In this document: positions 1 through 9,006 of the stretch, piece after piece
How the letters are laid out: every line of letters begins with the position of its first letter
Position numbering within the stretch: position 1 is the stretch's first letter
Assembly: GCA_965261915.1 (NCBI GenBank)
Contig: CBDHDW010000013.1
Location: 2,728,001-2,792,000 of the forward strand
Direction: 5' to 3'
Source of the DNA: JAIBDK01 sp965261915
GTDB taxonomy: Bacteria > Pseudomonadota > Gammaproteobacteria > Arenicellales > Poriferihabitantaceae
DNA length: 64,000 bases
Position numbers and translations under genes: made by a program
Notes under the pieces: generated by a model
What the model was told of the DNA's origin: nothing
The model's database searches: none
Seen by the model: only the letters and a program-made list of their open reading frames with translations

Positions 1-268
1 GGTTATGTCGGAATACGTTCGCATGGCTGTGGATGCTGGCGCGCATATCATTGGCGGGTGTTGTGGAACGACTCCATCCCATTTAAAAGCCATGCGTGAG
101 GCGTTGGATCGCCATACTAAGCGTGAGGTTCCAGAACTTGAAGAAATAGAAGCAAAGCTTGGCGACGTTTCAACTGGTGCTAAAGCGCAATTGAAAGGGG
201 ACTTATCCATTGCCGCAGGAGCGCTAAGAAAAAAAGCTCAACGAAGGTCTCGAAGACGAGCGAACTAA
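1..268 (+). CDS. Homocysteine S-methyltransferase family protein, C-terminal end (partial)
   Basis: Only the last 88 or so residues are present; the frame is open through the left edge of the window. The segment contains the IIGGCCGTTP motif at about residues 15-24 of the visible part. Its paired cysteines are two of the three zinc ligands of the homocysteine-binding methyltransferases (betaine-homocysteine methyltransferase, MetH N-terminal domain, MmuM). The enzyme transfers a methyl group to homocysteine to make methionine in the cytoplasm. The tail after the barrel is lysine/arginine-rich (KKAQRRSRRRAN) and not conserved. The methyl donor cannot be decided from this fragment. No neighbour in the same operon is visible; the next gene starts 80 bp downstream. 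Confidence 0.8.
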   Translation, partial: VMSEYVRMAVDAGAHIIGGCCGTTPSHLKAMREALDRHTKREVPELEEIEAKLGDVSTGAKAQLKGDLSIAAGALRKKAQRRSRRRAN

Positions 269-348
269 AAAGTATTGGGTATACAATTGTTATAGCTGTT
301 CAGGTCGAGAGAGTTGCCTGCATCTGAAAATTACAAGATACTCTGGCC

Positions 349-1293
349 ATGATGAAAACAGCTTACGTATACGATCCGGTGTTTAGCAACCATGATACCG
401 GGTCGCGACACCCCGAGCGTAGTGCAAGAGTGGTTGCCGCCCATGGTTTACTGAGCAGTCAGGAATGGTTTGATTCCCTGATACCGTTACCAACGCGGGC
501 GGCAGAACAGCAGTGGATTTCGACGATTCATGATGATAATTATATCCGGCGTGTTCAAGCTGCCTGTGAATCTGGTGAGCGGTGGCTCGATACCCCGGAT
601 GTCACAATCTCTACAGCGTCCTATGCTGTTGCGAGAAATGCAACGGGCAGCATTCTGCAGCTTGCCGATGCGCTAATGACAGGAGAAGTCGACAATGGTT
701 TTGCCATGGTTCGACCTCCCGGCCATCATGCCGAACAAGCGGAAGCCATGGGATTTTGTTTGTTCAACAATGTCGCCATCGGTGCGCGTTACCTACAGCA
801 AAAATATGAGTTGGAAAAAATCCTGATCCTTGACTGGGATGTGCATCATGGTAACGGTACACAGCATTCCTTCGAACAAGACCCCGCTGTGTTCTATATG
901 AGTTTGCACCAGTTTCCACATTACCCGGGAACCGGTGCGCTGAATGAAACCGGAATTGGTAGGGGTGAAGGCGCGACCCTGAATTGTCCGATGACATCAG
1001 GATTAGGTGACGATGCCTATCGTGAAGCATTTACAGATAGAATTCTCCCGCTCGCGAAAGCGTTCAATCCCGACGCTATATTATTATCAGCCGGTTTTGA
1101 TGCTCACACTGCGGATCCGCTGGGGTCAATCAATCTGCAAAGTGAAAGCTATCGCTGGATGACCCGGGAGATGATGGAGCTCGCGGATCAATGTTGCGGC
1201 GGCAGGATACTATCCATCCTGGAAGGGGGCTATGATTTCGACGCGCTCGCAGAATCGGTAACCGAACACGTTAAGGTTTTGAGTCAGTCATAG
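349..1293 (+). CDS. Histone deacetylase family protein (class II type amidohydrolase)
   Basis: This 314-residue protein has the full arginase/deacetylase signature set. RPPGHHAE at residues 122-129 carries the catalytic histidine pair. DWDVHHGNGT at about 162-171 has the zinc ligands D164 and H166, and SAGFDAH near 250 holds the third zinc aspartate. EGGYD near 295 closes the active site. Bacterial members deacetylate acetylated polyamines, acetoin-pathway proteins or other acyl-lysine/amine substrates; the actual substrate cannot be read here. The start is one of two adjacent ATGs. It is a single gene, with no obvious operon partner. About 245 bp without a gene follow before the convergent malonyltransferase. 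Confidence 0.88.
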   Translation: MMKTAYVYDPVFSNHDTGSRHPERSARVVAAHGLLSSQEWFDSLIPLPTRAAEQQWISTIHDDNYIRRVQAACESGERWLDTPDVTISTASYAVARNATGSILQLADALMTGEVDNGFAMVRPPGHHAEQAEAMGFCLFNNVAIGARYLQQKYELEKILILDWDVHHGNGTQHSFEQDPAVFYMSLHQFPHYPGTGALNETGIGRGEGATLNCPMTSGLGDDAYREAFTDRILPLAKAFNPDAILLSAGFDAHTADPLGSINLQSESYRWMTREMMELADQCCGGRILSILEGGYDFDALAESVTEHVKVLSQS

Positions 1294-1539
1294 CCAAAAT
1301 GAGCGAACCGAATATTGAGTTCGCTGTCTGCTTCTGAGATCAACCCCCGACGTTTATTTTGTTCAATACTTGTTGTATTGCCTATGTCAGTAATGGCCGA
1401 CATCAGGCCATTGGGATTGTTGCTGGTTTGAAGCCGAAGGAAACAATTTGATATTTATACCCGTGTCTGGCGGAGATTCCTGGCCGGCTATACGATTATC
1501 TGAATAGTCCGGACATAATCCAATGTCACCAGGGTAAAA

Positions 1540-2511
1540 TTACTCCAGGAAGTTAATGGTTTGCTCCAGTGTTTCGAGATTAATCACCGACATATACTCT
1601 GGTGAGTTGTCCTGTCCGCGAAATGTTTTCTTAACAATGCTCTCAAGATTGGGTCGTTTTTCAGCAGCCGTTTCGGCTTTGCCCAAACCGCCACCAAACT
1701 CAATCATCACTGTGGCGCCAGATTCTCCGGCAGCGACCAGATTGCGATGCCAGAGTACGGGGTTGAACAATTGCATGAATAATCGGGACCGAATAGAGGT
1801 GGCGGATTTATCGTGGAAAGTCCCGGTGAAATTCGACAACACATTAATCTCCGGCTCCTGAATATCCGCATTTTCCAGCACCTCCCGAAAACGCCGGGCC
1901 GCTTCCACCATATAGTAAGTATGAAATGCGCCTTCGGTTTTTAGGCGTGCACTGCGTTTTCGTGGAAATTGTTCGGACATGGAAACCGTTAGGGCGTCAA
2001 GATCCTCCGGCTTTCCGCCCACTACAATTTGGTCTGGCAGATTACAGGCGGCGATTCCGCAATAGTGCTGTTCTGCCAACGAAGCAGCGGATTCCAGATC
2101 CAGCATCAATGCTTCCATTTCACCTTCACCAAACTCACCCATGAGTTGACCACGGGTTTTAACCAACTGCAGTGCCCGCTCGAAGGACAGTGCATTTGCG
2201 CTCACCAATGCAGAATACTCGCCTAAACTATGGCCTGCAGACATCGAAGCCACTACGCCCTGGTTGGTTTGTTGCTGAAGCAGGCGGTGGCAGGCAGTAG
2301 AATGGGTCAGCAATACGGGTTGTGTATACCGCGTTAAATTAATTTGCTCGTTCGGGTCATCAAAAGAAAGCCGGGCAATGTCGTAGCCCAAAACCTCACT
2401 GGCGTGCTCGTAGGTTTCGCGGACAATGGCGTGAGCGTCGTACAAGTCTTTTCCGATGCCGGGGTATTGTGAGCCCTGACCGGGAAATAAAAGGGCGATT
2501 TGTTGAGTCAT
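1540..2511 (-). CDS. ACP S-malonyltransferase family protein (FabD/MdcH type)
   Basis: This 323-residue protein begins with the family hallmark FPGQGSQY at residues 9-16. It has the nucleophile motif GHSLGE at 93-98 (catalytic S95) and the catalytic histidine in GAFH (H197). The family moves malonyl groups from CoA to acyl-carrier protein or, in MdcH, to the malonate decarboxylase carrier protein. After the catalytic histidine the usual SPLM is replaced by TYYM, and no fabH, fabG or acpP lies next to it. It is therefore probably not the housekeeping FabD of the fatty-acid cluster but a stand-alone paralogue. It is transcribed towards the deacetylase gene, and an IS1595 copy sits about 140 bp upstream of its start. 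Confidence 0.82.
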   Translation of the reverse strand: MTQQIALLFPGQGSQYPGIGKDLYDAHAIVRETYEHASEVLGYDIARLSFDDPNEQINLTRYTQPVLLTHSTACHRLLQQQTNQGVVASMSAGHSLGEYSALVSANALSFERALQLVKTRGQLMGEFGEGEMEALMLDLESAASLAEQHYCGIAACNLPDQIVVGGKPEDLDALTVSMSEQFPRKRSARLKTEGAFHTYYMVEAARRFREVLENADIQEPEINVLSNFTGTFHDKSATSIRSRLFMQLFNPVLWHRNLVAAGESGATVMIEFGGGLGKAETAAEKRPNLESIVKKTFRGQDNSPEYMSVINLETLEQTINFLE

Positions 2512-2651
2512 ATGTCAGTTGTACCTGTTTTAGATGTCGAAGAAGCGTAGCGGGGACAGTGAATTCGGTACAGAAGTTATTTGTACCCTTAAATTTTCAG
2601 CACCGATTATATCCCATGACAATAGAAACGAAGAAATACGCAATAACATTT

Positions 2652-3595
2652 CCTAATTACCACCATAGATAAGTCGCTCTATCCTGTATATAATCACAGT
2701 CTATCTATTTAATTCGTAAGGGGGTATGTCATGGCGCGTAATAAGGTGCAATTCCAGAAAGGGGTTAGTCTGAACGATTTTATCAAACAGTACGGTACCG
2801 AAGACCAATGCTTCGATGCGCTTTATGCTTGGCGGTGGCCCAAAGGGTTCCAGTGTCCGGCCTGTGGTCACGACAAGTGCTGCCAGCTGACCATCCGTAA
2901 ACTTCAGCAGTGCAATCGCTGCAATCGCCAGACATCACTGACGGCTGGAACGATCTTTGAATCCACCAAACTACCGCTCACGCTATGGTTCCAGGCTATC
3001 TATCTGATTACACAGGACAAGAAAGGCATCTCGGCCATGAAACTGCATCGCCACCTGGGTATTTCTTACAATGCCGCCTGGCGGATGAAGCACAAGCTTA
3101 TGCAGGTGATGATGGAGCGGGATCACAATAACAAACTATCCGGCTTGATTGAATTGGATGATGCCTATCTCGGCGGCGAGCGTAAAGGGTTTCCGCACAG
3201 AAGCGATTAAGTCATGGAGTCGGCAACATCTGACCGAGGGCAGTACCGTTATCTCCGATGGTTTGGCGTGCTTTAATGCCGTTGTCGAGGCCGGTTGCTT
3301 GCATGACAAGATGGTGTGCGGCGGCGGGAGAGGGTCTGTCGAAAAACCCGAGTTATTGAGTTCTATAATTAGGTGGGTCAATACAATTCTGGGTAACTTA
3401 AAGAGTGCCTTACGCAGTACCTATCATGCTATTCGACCTAAATATGCTCAGCGATACTTGTCAGAATTTCAGTATCGTTTCAATCGTCGTTTTGATTTGA
3501 GCGACCTCACTCCCAGGCTTGCTTGCGCGGCACTCAGAACGCCACCGATGCCGGAAAACTTGCTGAAGATAGGCTTGGGATAGATGGTAATTAGG
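2652..3595 (+). mobile_element. IS1595-family element, copy 1 (internally deleted)
   Basis: The ends are CCTAATTACC and its complement GGTAATTAGG. An 8-bp target duplication TAACATTT flanks it at 2644-2651 and 3596-3603. At 944 bp it is shorter than the intact copy at 59625-60657 (1033 bp). It lacks 104 bp corresponding to 60157-60260 and has a 15-bp insertion near 3355. The deletion endpoints share CGT, so a short-homology deletion is likely. The perfect target duplication shows that this is a simple insertion between the malonyltransferase gene and folD. Confidence 0.92.
2731..3583 (+). pseudogene. IS1595-family (ISXO2-like) transposase, frameshifted by deletion
   Basis: The first 150 residues match the intact transposase at 59704. 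They include the N-terminal zinc ribbon (CPAC and CNRC pairs) and the first catalytic region ELDDAYLGG. A 104-bp deletion just after that motif shifts the frame, so the ATG-initiated product stops at 3210. The C-terminal part continues in another frame to 3583 and also contains a 15-bp insertion. The missing part of the DDE domain means it cannot be active by itself, though an intact copy in the same genome could mobilise its ends. Confidence 0.9.
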
Positions 3596-3702
3596 TAACA
3601 TTTTGCTTCACAGCGATGGATAAAGTGTCTGGTTCAACAATGGTTGGAACCAAATAGGTACAATATCGGTCTTGGAAATTCTCTTCCGTTCAGGTAACAA
3701 TC

Positions 3703-4590
3703 ATGACAACAGTAATTGATGGTAAAGCGTTTGCGGCGGGTCTGCGCGAACGAATTGGTGAAGCGGTTAAAGACATTGTTGATAATCACAGTGTTAAACC
3801 CGGTTTAGCGGTGGTATTGGTTGGTGAAGATCCGGCCAGTCAGGTTTATGTGCGAAACAAGGGAAAGCAAACCGTGGAAGCGGGGATGGATTCGATTGAA
3901 CACAAGCTTTCAGCAGATACCAGCGAAGAAGATTTGCTTAAACTTGTCGATGACCTGAATAACGACCCTGCGATCAATGGCATACTGGTTCAGTTACCGT
4001 TACCAAAACAGATCAACGAAGAAAAAGTAATCAATGCAATTAATGTGAACAAGGATGTGGATGGATTCCATATCGAAAACGTCGGCAAACTATCCATCGG
4101 AGAGGATTCACTTGTTCCTTGTACGCCAGCCGGCTGTATTATGCTGCTTAAAGATCAAATGGGTGATCTTTCGGGTAAACATGCGGTGGTAGTGGGGCGT
4201 TCGAATATTGTGGGCAAGCCGGTATCGCTATTGCTGCTGAGAGAAAACTGCACAGTCACGATCGCACACTCTCGAACGCAGGATTTACCCGCGGTATGTC
4301 GCGAGGCTGATATCGTGGTTGCTGCGGTTGGTGTGGCCGAGTTGGTGAAGGGTGACTGGATCAAGCCCGGTGCCGTGGTCATTGATGTTGGTATCAACCG
4401 AATCGAAGGCGAAGACGGGAAAAATAAACTGGTGGGTGATGTCGATTATGAAGGCGCCGCGCAAAACGCTGAAGCGGTCACCCCGGTTCCCGGCGGTGTA
4501 GGGCCAATGACCATCGCCTGTCTGTTACGAAATACGGTAATCGCTGCGTGTCGCCAAAATGGGATTGATGTGCCGGAAGTGATTGGCTAG
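3703..4590 (+). CDS. folD: Bifunctional methylenetetrahydrofolate dehydrogenase/cyclohydrolase
   Basis: This 295-residue protein has the usual FolD length. FolD interconverts 5,10-methylene-, 5,10-methenyl- and 10-formyl-tetrahydrofolate in the cytoplasm with NADP. Visible signatures are YVRNKGK near residue 50 (catalytic lysine region), the folate-site motif VQLPLP at about 100, the Rossmann motif VVGRSNIVGKP near 165-175, and the C-terminal signature PVPGGVGPMT near 265. The methylene-folate unit it handles links serine catabolism to purine and methionine synthesis. The gene is monocistronic, followed at once by a strong terminator hairpin. The IS1595 scar ends about 100 bp upstream, so the native promoter may have been separated or altered. 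Confidence 0.97.
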   Translation: MTTVIDGKAFAAGLRERIGEAVKDIVDNHSVKPGLAVVLVGEDPASQVYVRNKGKQTVEAGMDSIEHKLSADTSEEDLLKLVDDLNNDPAINGILVQLPLPKQINEEKVINAINVNKDVDGFHIENVGKLSIGEDSLVPCTPAGCIMLLKDQMGDLSGKHAVVVGRSNIVGKPVSLLLLRENCTVTIAHSRTQDLPAVCREADIVVAAVGVAELVKGDWIKPGAVVIDVGINRIEGEDGKNKLVGDVDYEGAAQNAEAVTPVPGGVGPMTIACLLRNTVIAACRQNGIDVPEVIG

Positions 4591-4591
4591 A

Positions 4592-4627
4592 CAAAAAAGG
4601 GGTGGAAACGTATCCACCCTTTTTTTG
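4592..4627 (+). terminator. Rho-independent terminator after folD
   Basis: A GC-containing stem (arms AAAAGGGGTGGA and TCCACCCTTTT, one bulged G) surrounds a short loop and is followed by a run of seven Ts. It starts one base after the folD stop. Because the A-run on the 5' side gives a U-run on the other strand, it can also end the convergent cytochrome c4 transcript. Confidence 0.85.
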
Positions 4628-4648
4628 TTTTCTTAATCTGTATCGATC

Positions 4649-5284
4649 TTACTGCAGCGCTGACAAATAAAGCGAAAGCTGTTTGATTTGTTCTTCATTT
4701 AGCGGGAAAGCGATTGGCTGCATGATGTTGTTTTCCCGCGTGCCATTTTTGAACGCGAGTAGCTGAGCTTCAATATAAGCAGCGTGCTGATCTGCTAACC
4801 TTGGAAAGTTCGGTGCAATACCGCTACCGCTTGGACCGTGGCATCCCATACATGCGGGAACGTTAAATTCGGCGAGTCCGCCGCGATAAATCGCTTCTCC
4901 CGCACGTCCATCTTCTTCCTGATCTTTGCCAATGGAACCGGCACTGATTTCCTGACTGGAGTAGAACGCGTCCAGATCTGCCATATCCTGATCCGACAGG
5001 GATCCCACCATGCCCATCATCACTGCATTCTCTCTTTCCTGGGTTTGAAAGCCGCGGAGTTGGGAATAGACATAACCTGGAACCTGCCCCGCTATTTTGG
5101 GAAATTGATCCAGTGGACTGTTTCCATCTGTACCATGACACGCAGCACAAGTTGCCGATTTTTGTTTGCCAGCTTCCGCGTCCCCGGATTCTGCATAGGC
5201 GTAGGTGCCAAGGCCAAGAGCGGAGGCTATTACTGCGGATGACATGATCAAGCGCGCTTTCAACAATTTTTTAATTTGAAACAT
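4649..5284 (-). CDS. Cytochrome c4, periplasmic dihaem protein
   Basis: This 211-residue protein has an N-terminal signal peptide (basic start, hydrophobic core, probable cleavage after AYA near residue 31). Two haem-binding motifs follow: CAACH at 46-50 and CMGCH at 145-149. The two similar halves, each about 90 residues with a late methionine that can serve as axial ligand (MMGMVG and NIMQPIA), are the cytochrome c4 architecture. Such proteins carry electrons from the bc1 complex to terminal oxidases in the periplasm. Head-to-head placement with engB is the arrangement known from pseudomonads and relatives. The intergenic space of about 80 bp must contain both promoters. Confidence 0.93.
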   Translation of the reverse strand: MFQIKKLLKARLIMSSAVIASALGLGTYAYAESGDAEAGKQKSATCAACHGTDGNSPLDQFPKIAGQVPGYVYSQLRGFQTQERENAVMMGMVGSLSDQDMADLDAFYSSQEISAGSIGKDQEEDGRAGEAIYRGGLAEFNVPACMGCHGPSGSGIAPNFPRLADQHAAYIEAQLLAFKNGTRENNIMQPIAFPLNEEQIKQLSLYLSALQ

Positions 5285-5365
5285 TTGTGATACCTGATAA
5301 ATATAGGTGTCCCGAATTAGTGGCGAAATTTCACCCCGAAGCCGTGACAGAACACGTAAAATTGA

Positions 5366-6001
5366 GTGCGGATTATATCAACATATTTCGGCAAAAACTT
5401 GACTCCAATTAATTTCAATCAAATCCAGTATCAGCTGGCCGCGCACTATCCAAATCAGTGGCCTGACGACGGTTTCCCTGAAATCGCCTTCGCTGGACGC
5501 TCAAATGTGGGTAAATCCAGTGCGATTAATGCCATTACCAATCGAAACGGTCTGGCGAAAACCAGTAAAACACCGGGCCGTACCCAGCAGATTGTTTTTT
5601 TTGAAATGGAATCCGGCCATCGCCTGGTGGATTTGCCGGGTTATGGTTACGCCAAAGCACCGGAACATCTGAGAAAGCACTGGGAGTCGTTTATCTCCGA
5701 ATATCTGTCTGGCCGTCAGGAATTACGCGCATTGGTCATCCCCATGGATATTCGCAGGCCGTTGACACCGCTGGACCAAACCATGCTGGATTGTTGTGTT
5801 GATATTGGCTTACCAGCACATATTTTGCTCACTAAATCTGACAAGTTCAAACGCGGGAAGGCAATGAATGTCTACCATTCCGTTGTCAAGGAAATCAGAA
5901 CCTATCCACGCACCAGCGTTCAGCTGTTTTCAGCGCAGAATAAACAGGGCGTTACCGAGGCACGGAGCGCGCTGAATGAGTTTTTACAGCCAGCCGCTTA
6001 G
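5366..6001 (+). CDS. engB: Ribosome biogenesis GTPase YsxC/EngB
   Basis: This is a small essential TRAFAC GTPase of 211 residues acting in 50S subunit assembly. The G1 loop is GRSNVGKSS at 44-52, G2 lies in TSKTPGRTQ, G3 is DLPGYGYA, and G4 is LTKSDK. The listed start is GTG; a TTG at about 5399 giving MTPINFNQ would also fit family lengths, so the first 11 residues are uncertain. Its 3' end overlaps the 3' end of proA on the other strand by 4 bp. Confidence 0.95.
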   Translation: MRIISTYFGKNLTPINFNQIQYQLAAHYPNQWPDDGFPEIAFAGRSNVGKSSAINAITNRNGLAKTSKTPGRTQQIVFFEMESGHRLVDLPGYGYAKAPEHLRKHWESFISEYLSGRQELRALVIPMDIRRPLTPLDQTMLDCCVDIGLPAHILLTKSDKFKRGKAMNVYHSVVKEIRTYPRTSVQLFSAQNKQGVTEARSALNEFLQPAA

Positions 6002-7284
6002 GCTCGTACGGTGCCGTCGCCAAAAACAACGTATTTCTGGCTGGTGAGTCCTTCCAGGCCAACCGGCCCGCGAACATGCAGTTTGTCGGTGCTAATGCCA
6101 ATTTCAGCGCCAAGCCCATATTCGAAACCATCGGCAAACTGGGTAGAGGCATTCACCATTACCGAACTCGAGTCCACCTGATTCAGAAATTGCCGTTGGT
6201 GTTCGGTATTTTCTGTAATAATGGCGTCAGTATGGTGGGAACCGAAACGTTCGATGTGATCAATCGCATCATCAATTCCATCGACGATTTTGATCGATAA
6301 AATTCCATCAAGATATTCCGTAACCCAGTCCTCATCGTTGGCGGGTTTGATTTCAGGAAGAATTTCGAGGGTTTTTTTACAGCCGCGTAACTCAATCTCT
6401 TTCTCGTCGTAGAGATTTTTGAGTTTCGGCAAAACGGCTTTTGCAATACTGTCGGCTACCAACAGTGTTTCCATAGCACCGCAAATGCCAAATCGCCGCG
6501 CTTTGGCGTTGAAAGCCACATCAATTGCCTTTTGTTTATCAGCGTCGTCATCGATATAAACATGGCACAGCCCTTCGAGATGCTTGATAACGGCAACCGT
6601 TGCACCCTGACTGATTCGTTGGATCAGGCTTTTTCCGCCGCGCGGCACAATAATATCGACGTATTCTGACATCGTGATCAATTTGCCAACGGCATCTCGA
6701 TCCGTCGTGTTCACAACCTGAACGCAATTTCGATCCAGCCCCGCTTGCTTGAGGCTTTTACTTAAGCATTCCGCGAGCGCCAGATTGGAATGGATCGCTT
6801 CGGAGCCACCGCGCAAAATCACCGCATTTCCCGCTTTTAAACAGAGGATTGCCGCGTCGATGGTGACATTGGGTCGGGATTCATAAATGATGCCAATTAC
6901 GCCAAGCGGAACACGCATTTTGCCGATTCTGATTCCACTGGGACGTTCGTCCAGCGCGCTCATTTCACCAACGGGATCGGTAAGCTCGGCTACCTGACGA
7001 CAACCATTTGCCATAGCCGTAACGCGAGCGGGATTTAATTCGAGGCGGTCGAGCAGGGCGGAGGTGAGATTATTGCTCTCGCCAGAAGCCATATCCAGTG
7101 CGTTTTGTGAAATGATTTTTTCACTATTTTCCTCAAGAACTGTGGCCAGACAGTGTAGCGCATGATTTTTCTGTTCCGTTGTTGCTCTGGAAATGGAAAC
7201 CGCAGCGGATCGCGCCTGCTGTCCAAGGGTATCCATATAGCGAGATACATCAACGGATTCAATTTGTTTAACGTTCGAGTTCAT
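5998..7284 (-). CDS. proA: Gamma-glutamyl phosphate reductase
   Basis: At 428 residues it has the usual ProA length. It reduces gamma-glutamyl phosphate to glutamate semialdehyde with NADPH, the second step of proline synthesis. Recognisable segments are the NAD(P)-binding RMPLGVIG-type region (MRVPLGVIGIIYESRPN near 125-140) and the catalytic-cysteine segment AKARRFGICGAMETLL near 262-277. GLGAEIGISTDKLHVRGPVGLEGLT, in the last 40 residues, is split here only for description: GLGAEIGIST then HVRGPVGLEGLT. It lies downstream of holA with a 110-bp gap. In many relatives nadD follows holA, and the proA-holA-lptE order matches pseudomonads. Confidence 0.96.
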   Translation of the reverse strand: MNSNVKQIESVDVSRYMDTLGQQARSAAVSISRATTEQKNHALHCLATVLEENSEKIISQNALDMASGESNNLTSALLDRLELNPARVTAMANGCRQVAELTDPVGEMSALDERPSGIRIGKMRVPLGVIGIIYESRPNVTIDAAILCLKAGNAVILRGGSEAIHSNLALAECLSKSLKQAGLDRNCVQVVNTTDRDAVGKLITMSEYVDIIVPRGGKSLIQRISQGATVAVIKHLEGLCHVYIDDDADKQKAIDVAFNAKARRFGICGAMETLLVADSIAKAVLPKLKNLYDEKEIELRGCKKTLEILPEIKPANDEDWVTEYLDGILSIKIVDGIDDAIDHIERFGSHHTDAIITENTEHQRQFLNQVDSSSVMVNASTQFADGFEYGLGAEIGISTDKLHVRGPVGLEGLTSQKYVVFGDGTVRA

Positions 7285-7393
7285 GCGCGTACAAATGCGT
7301 TATGGCTTTAAATAGATTCTGGGCGATTGTACGAGATTCGAATGCGCGATACGACTACCGAAATTCGCGCGCCATAGAGTGAAAAAACAAAAG

Positions 7394-8419
7394 CTACGGG
7401 ATTCTTGAGCCGCAAATTGCCAGCGAAATTGACTCGATTTCTTCCCAGATATTTTGACGCTGCAGCGGCGCGCTGCCTTTAACCATCAGATCGGCCCGCC
7501 CTAACCGGCGAAGCATATTCTGCCACCCCGCTGCGGTCGTTCGTTTGAGGGCAGCGCCCATCAAGTTTGCGCGGCTGCTCCATACGCCGTATTTCTTGAA
7601 CAAAGCGTTTTGGGTTTGCCCTGTTTTTTCCGAAGCCATAGCGATCTGACTCAAAATTCGAATATCACGAGTTAACGCCCAAAGTATGACGATGGGCTCA
7701 GCCTGGTCTCGTTTCAGGCTCTGCAATATACGCACAACACGCTCGACCGAACCCGATAAACAGGCGTCAGCATAACTGTAGACGTTGAATCGTGCATGAT
7801 CGGCGATGATGGATTCAATGGTTTGCGCTGTAATTTTATCGCCGGTATGAAGCAGTGCCAGCAGGTTAATTTCCTGTGCCGCGGCCAGCAGATTTCCTTC
7901 GACGAGTTGGCAAATTCGCTCTACCGCTGCGAACTCATAATTCAATCCCGTTGCCGTCATTCGCTGACTAATCCAGTCCGGCAGTCGGTCGGCTCGAATT
8001 TCAGGGCTTTCCACTACCGTGCCAGCGCCCTCCACAGCCTTAAACCATTTGGTGCCCTGTGAACGTTTCTCTATCGCTCCGGAAACGATCACCAGGGCGG
8101 TATCTTCCGGTAGCATTTCAACATACGCAATAATGGCTTTTGCGCCAGCATCGCCAGGTTTCCCCGTTGGCATGCGAAGTTCAATCAGCTTCTTTTCAGC
8201 AAAAAGAGAAATTGCCTGTCCCTGGGCAAGCATTTCGTTCCAGTCAAAGCCGGCTTCAACGTTTAGGCGAAGTCGCTCAGTAAAACCCTGACTCCGGGCA
8301 GCATCGCGAATCTGATCGAGTGTTTCTTCGAGCAGGAGCGTTTCGGCACCGAACAACAGATAGAGTGGCGCAAGGCCGTTATTGATATGGCCTGAGATTG
8401 AAGAAGAATTAACGCGCAA
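7394..8419 (-). CDS. holA: DNA polymerase III subunit delta
   Basis: This 341-residue protein has the family's N-terminal start PLYLLFGAETLLLEETLDQI, in which FGAETLL marks the degenerate P-loop region. It is followed by an AAA+-like fold and the C-terminal helical collar. The delta subunit opens the beta sliding clamp during clamp loading. It lies 26 bp downstream of lptE on the same strand, which supports one transcript. In gammaproteobacteria these two genes normally follow leuS; here leuS is 49 kb away because of an IS1380-associated inversion. Confidence 0.93.
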   Translation of the reverse strand: MRVNSSSISGHINNGLAPLYLLFGAETLLLEETLDQIRDAARSQGFTERLRLNVEAGFDWNEMLAQGQAISLFAEKKLIELRMPTGKPGDAGAKAIIAYVEMLPEDTALVIVSGAIEKRSQGTKWFKAVEGAGTVVESPEIRADRLPDWISQRMTATGLNYEFAAVERICQLVEGNLLAAAQEINLLALLHTGDKITAQTIESIIADHARFNVYSYADACLSGSVERVVRILQSLKRDQAEPIVILWALTRDIRILSQIAMASEKTGQTQNALFKKYGVWSSRANLMGAALKRTTAAGWQNMLRRLGRADLMVKGSAPLQRQNIWEEIESISLAICGSRIP

Positions 8420-8445
8420 TCAGAATATAACGGGCAAATGATTCG

Positions 8446-8925
8446 TTACAGGCGGGAAAGTCTGCGCAGCATTTGTAAAACCAGTTCTTTTTCCATTGCT
8501 GCTCTCAGAAACAGGGCTTCGTCTTCAATAGCGAGCTCGTTTCCAGCTTCATAGTCAAGCGTTCTTAGCTGATTCAGGGATACGGGTTCTTGCAGCACGG
8601 TGCCGTTGGCATCCGTGACGTTAAAATCGACATAGTAGCGAAAGTTGTAACTCGACGCGATACCGCCAGCATCAGAGGTCAGCACTTCACGTTCGTATTC
8701 ACTTTTTGTGATGTTTACACTTGCCGCATTATCAGAACCCGGTTCAAGCACCGTAGAGCCGCTTTTTTCCAACAGTTCACCAAGCAGTTCCACAATCTCT
8801 CTTTCACCGCCTTCAATTTTCACTGTAGAAAGTGATTCAGGCATACTGAAATTGCCGCGAAGTTTGAAGCCGCAACCGGTAAGTAGTGTAAGGCTTAGAA
8901 GAAAGATTGCCAGGCGTCTCGACAT
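8446..8925 (-). CDS. lptE: LPS-assembly lipoprotein LptE
   Basis: This small outer-membrane lipoprotein plugs the LptD barrel and helps export lipopolysaccharide. From the ATG at 8925 the product starts MSRRLAIFLLSLTLLTGCGF: a lipoprotein signal peptide with lipobox LTGC, so the mature protein starts at the cysteine near residue 18. GFKLRG directly after it is the conserved LptE start. An upstream in-frame start at 8946 would add seven residues before the signal peptide and is less likely. The gene is about 160 residues, slightly short but complete. An IS1380 copy begins about 80 bp upstream and has replaced leuS as neighbour, so its promoter has probably changed. Confidence 0.92.
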   Translation of the reverse strand: MSRRLAIFLLSLTLLTGCGFKLRGNFSMPESLSTVKIEGGEREIVELLGELLEKSGSTVLEPGSDNAASVNITKSEYEREVLTSDAGGIASSYNFRYYVDFNVTDANGTVLQEPVSLNQLRTLDYEAGNELAIEDEALFLRAAMEKELVLQMLRRLSRL

Positions 8926-9006
8926 GGTGATTATTTCCGAATTCAATAAATTATGATTTGCCCACGATTATAAGGGATCAGCCGTGGAAGTCTAACCTTC
9001 TTATTG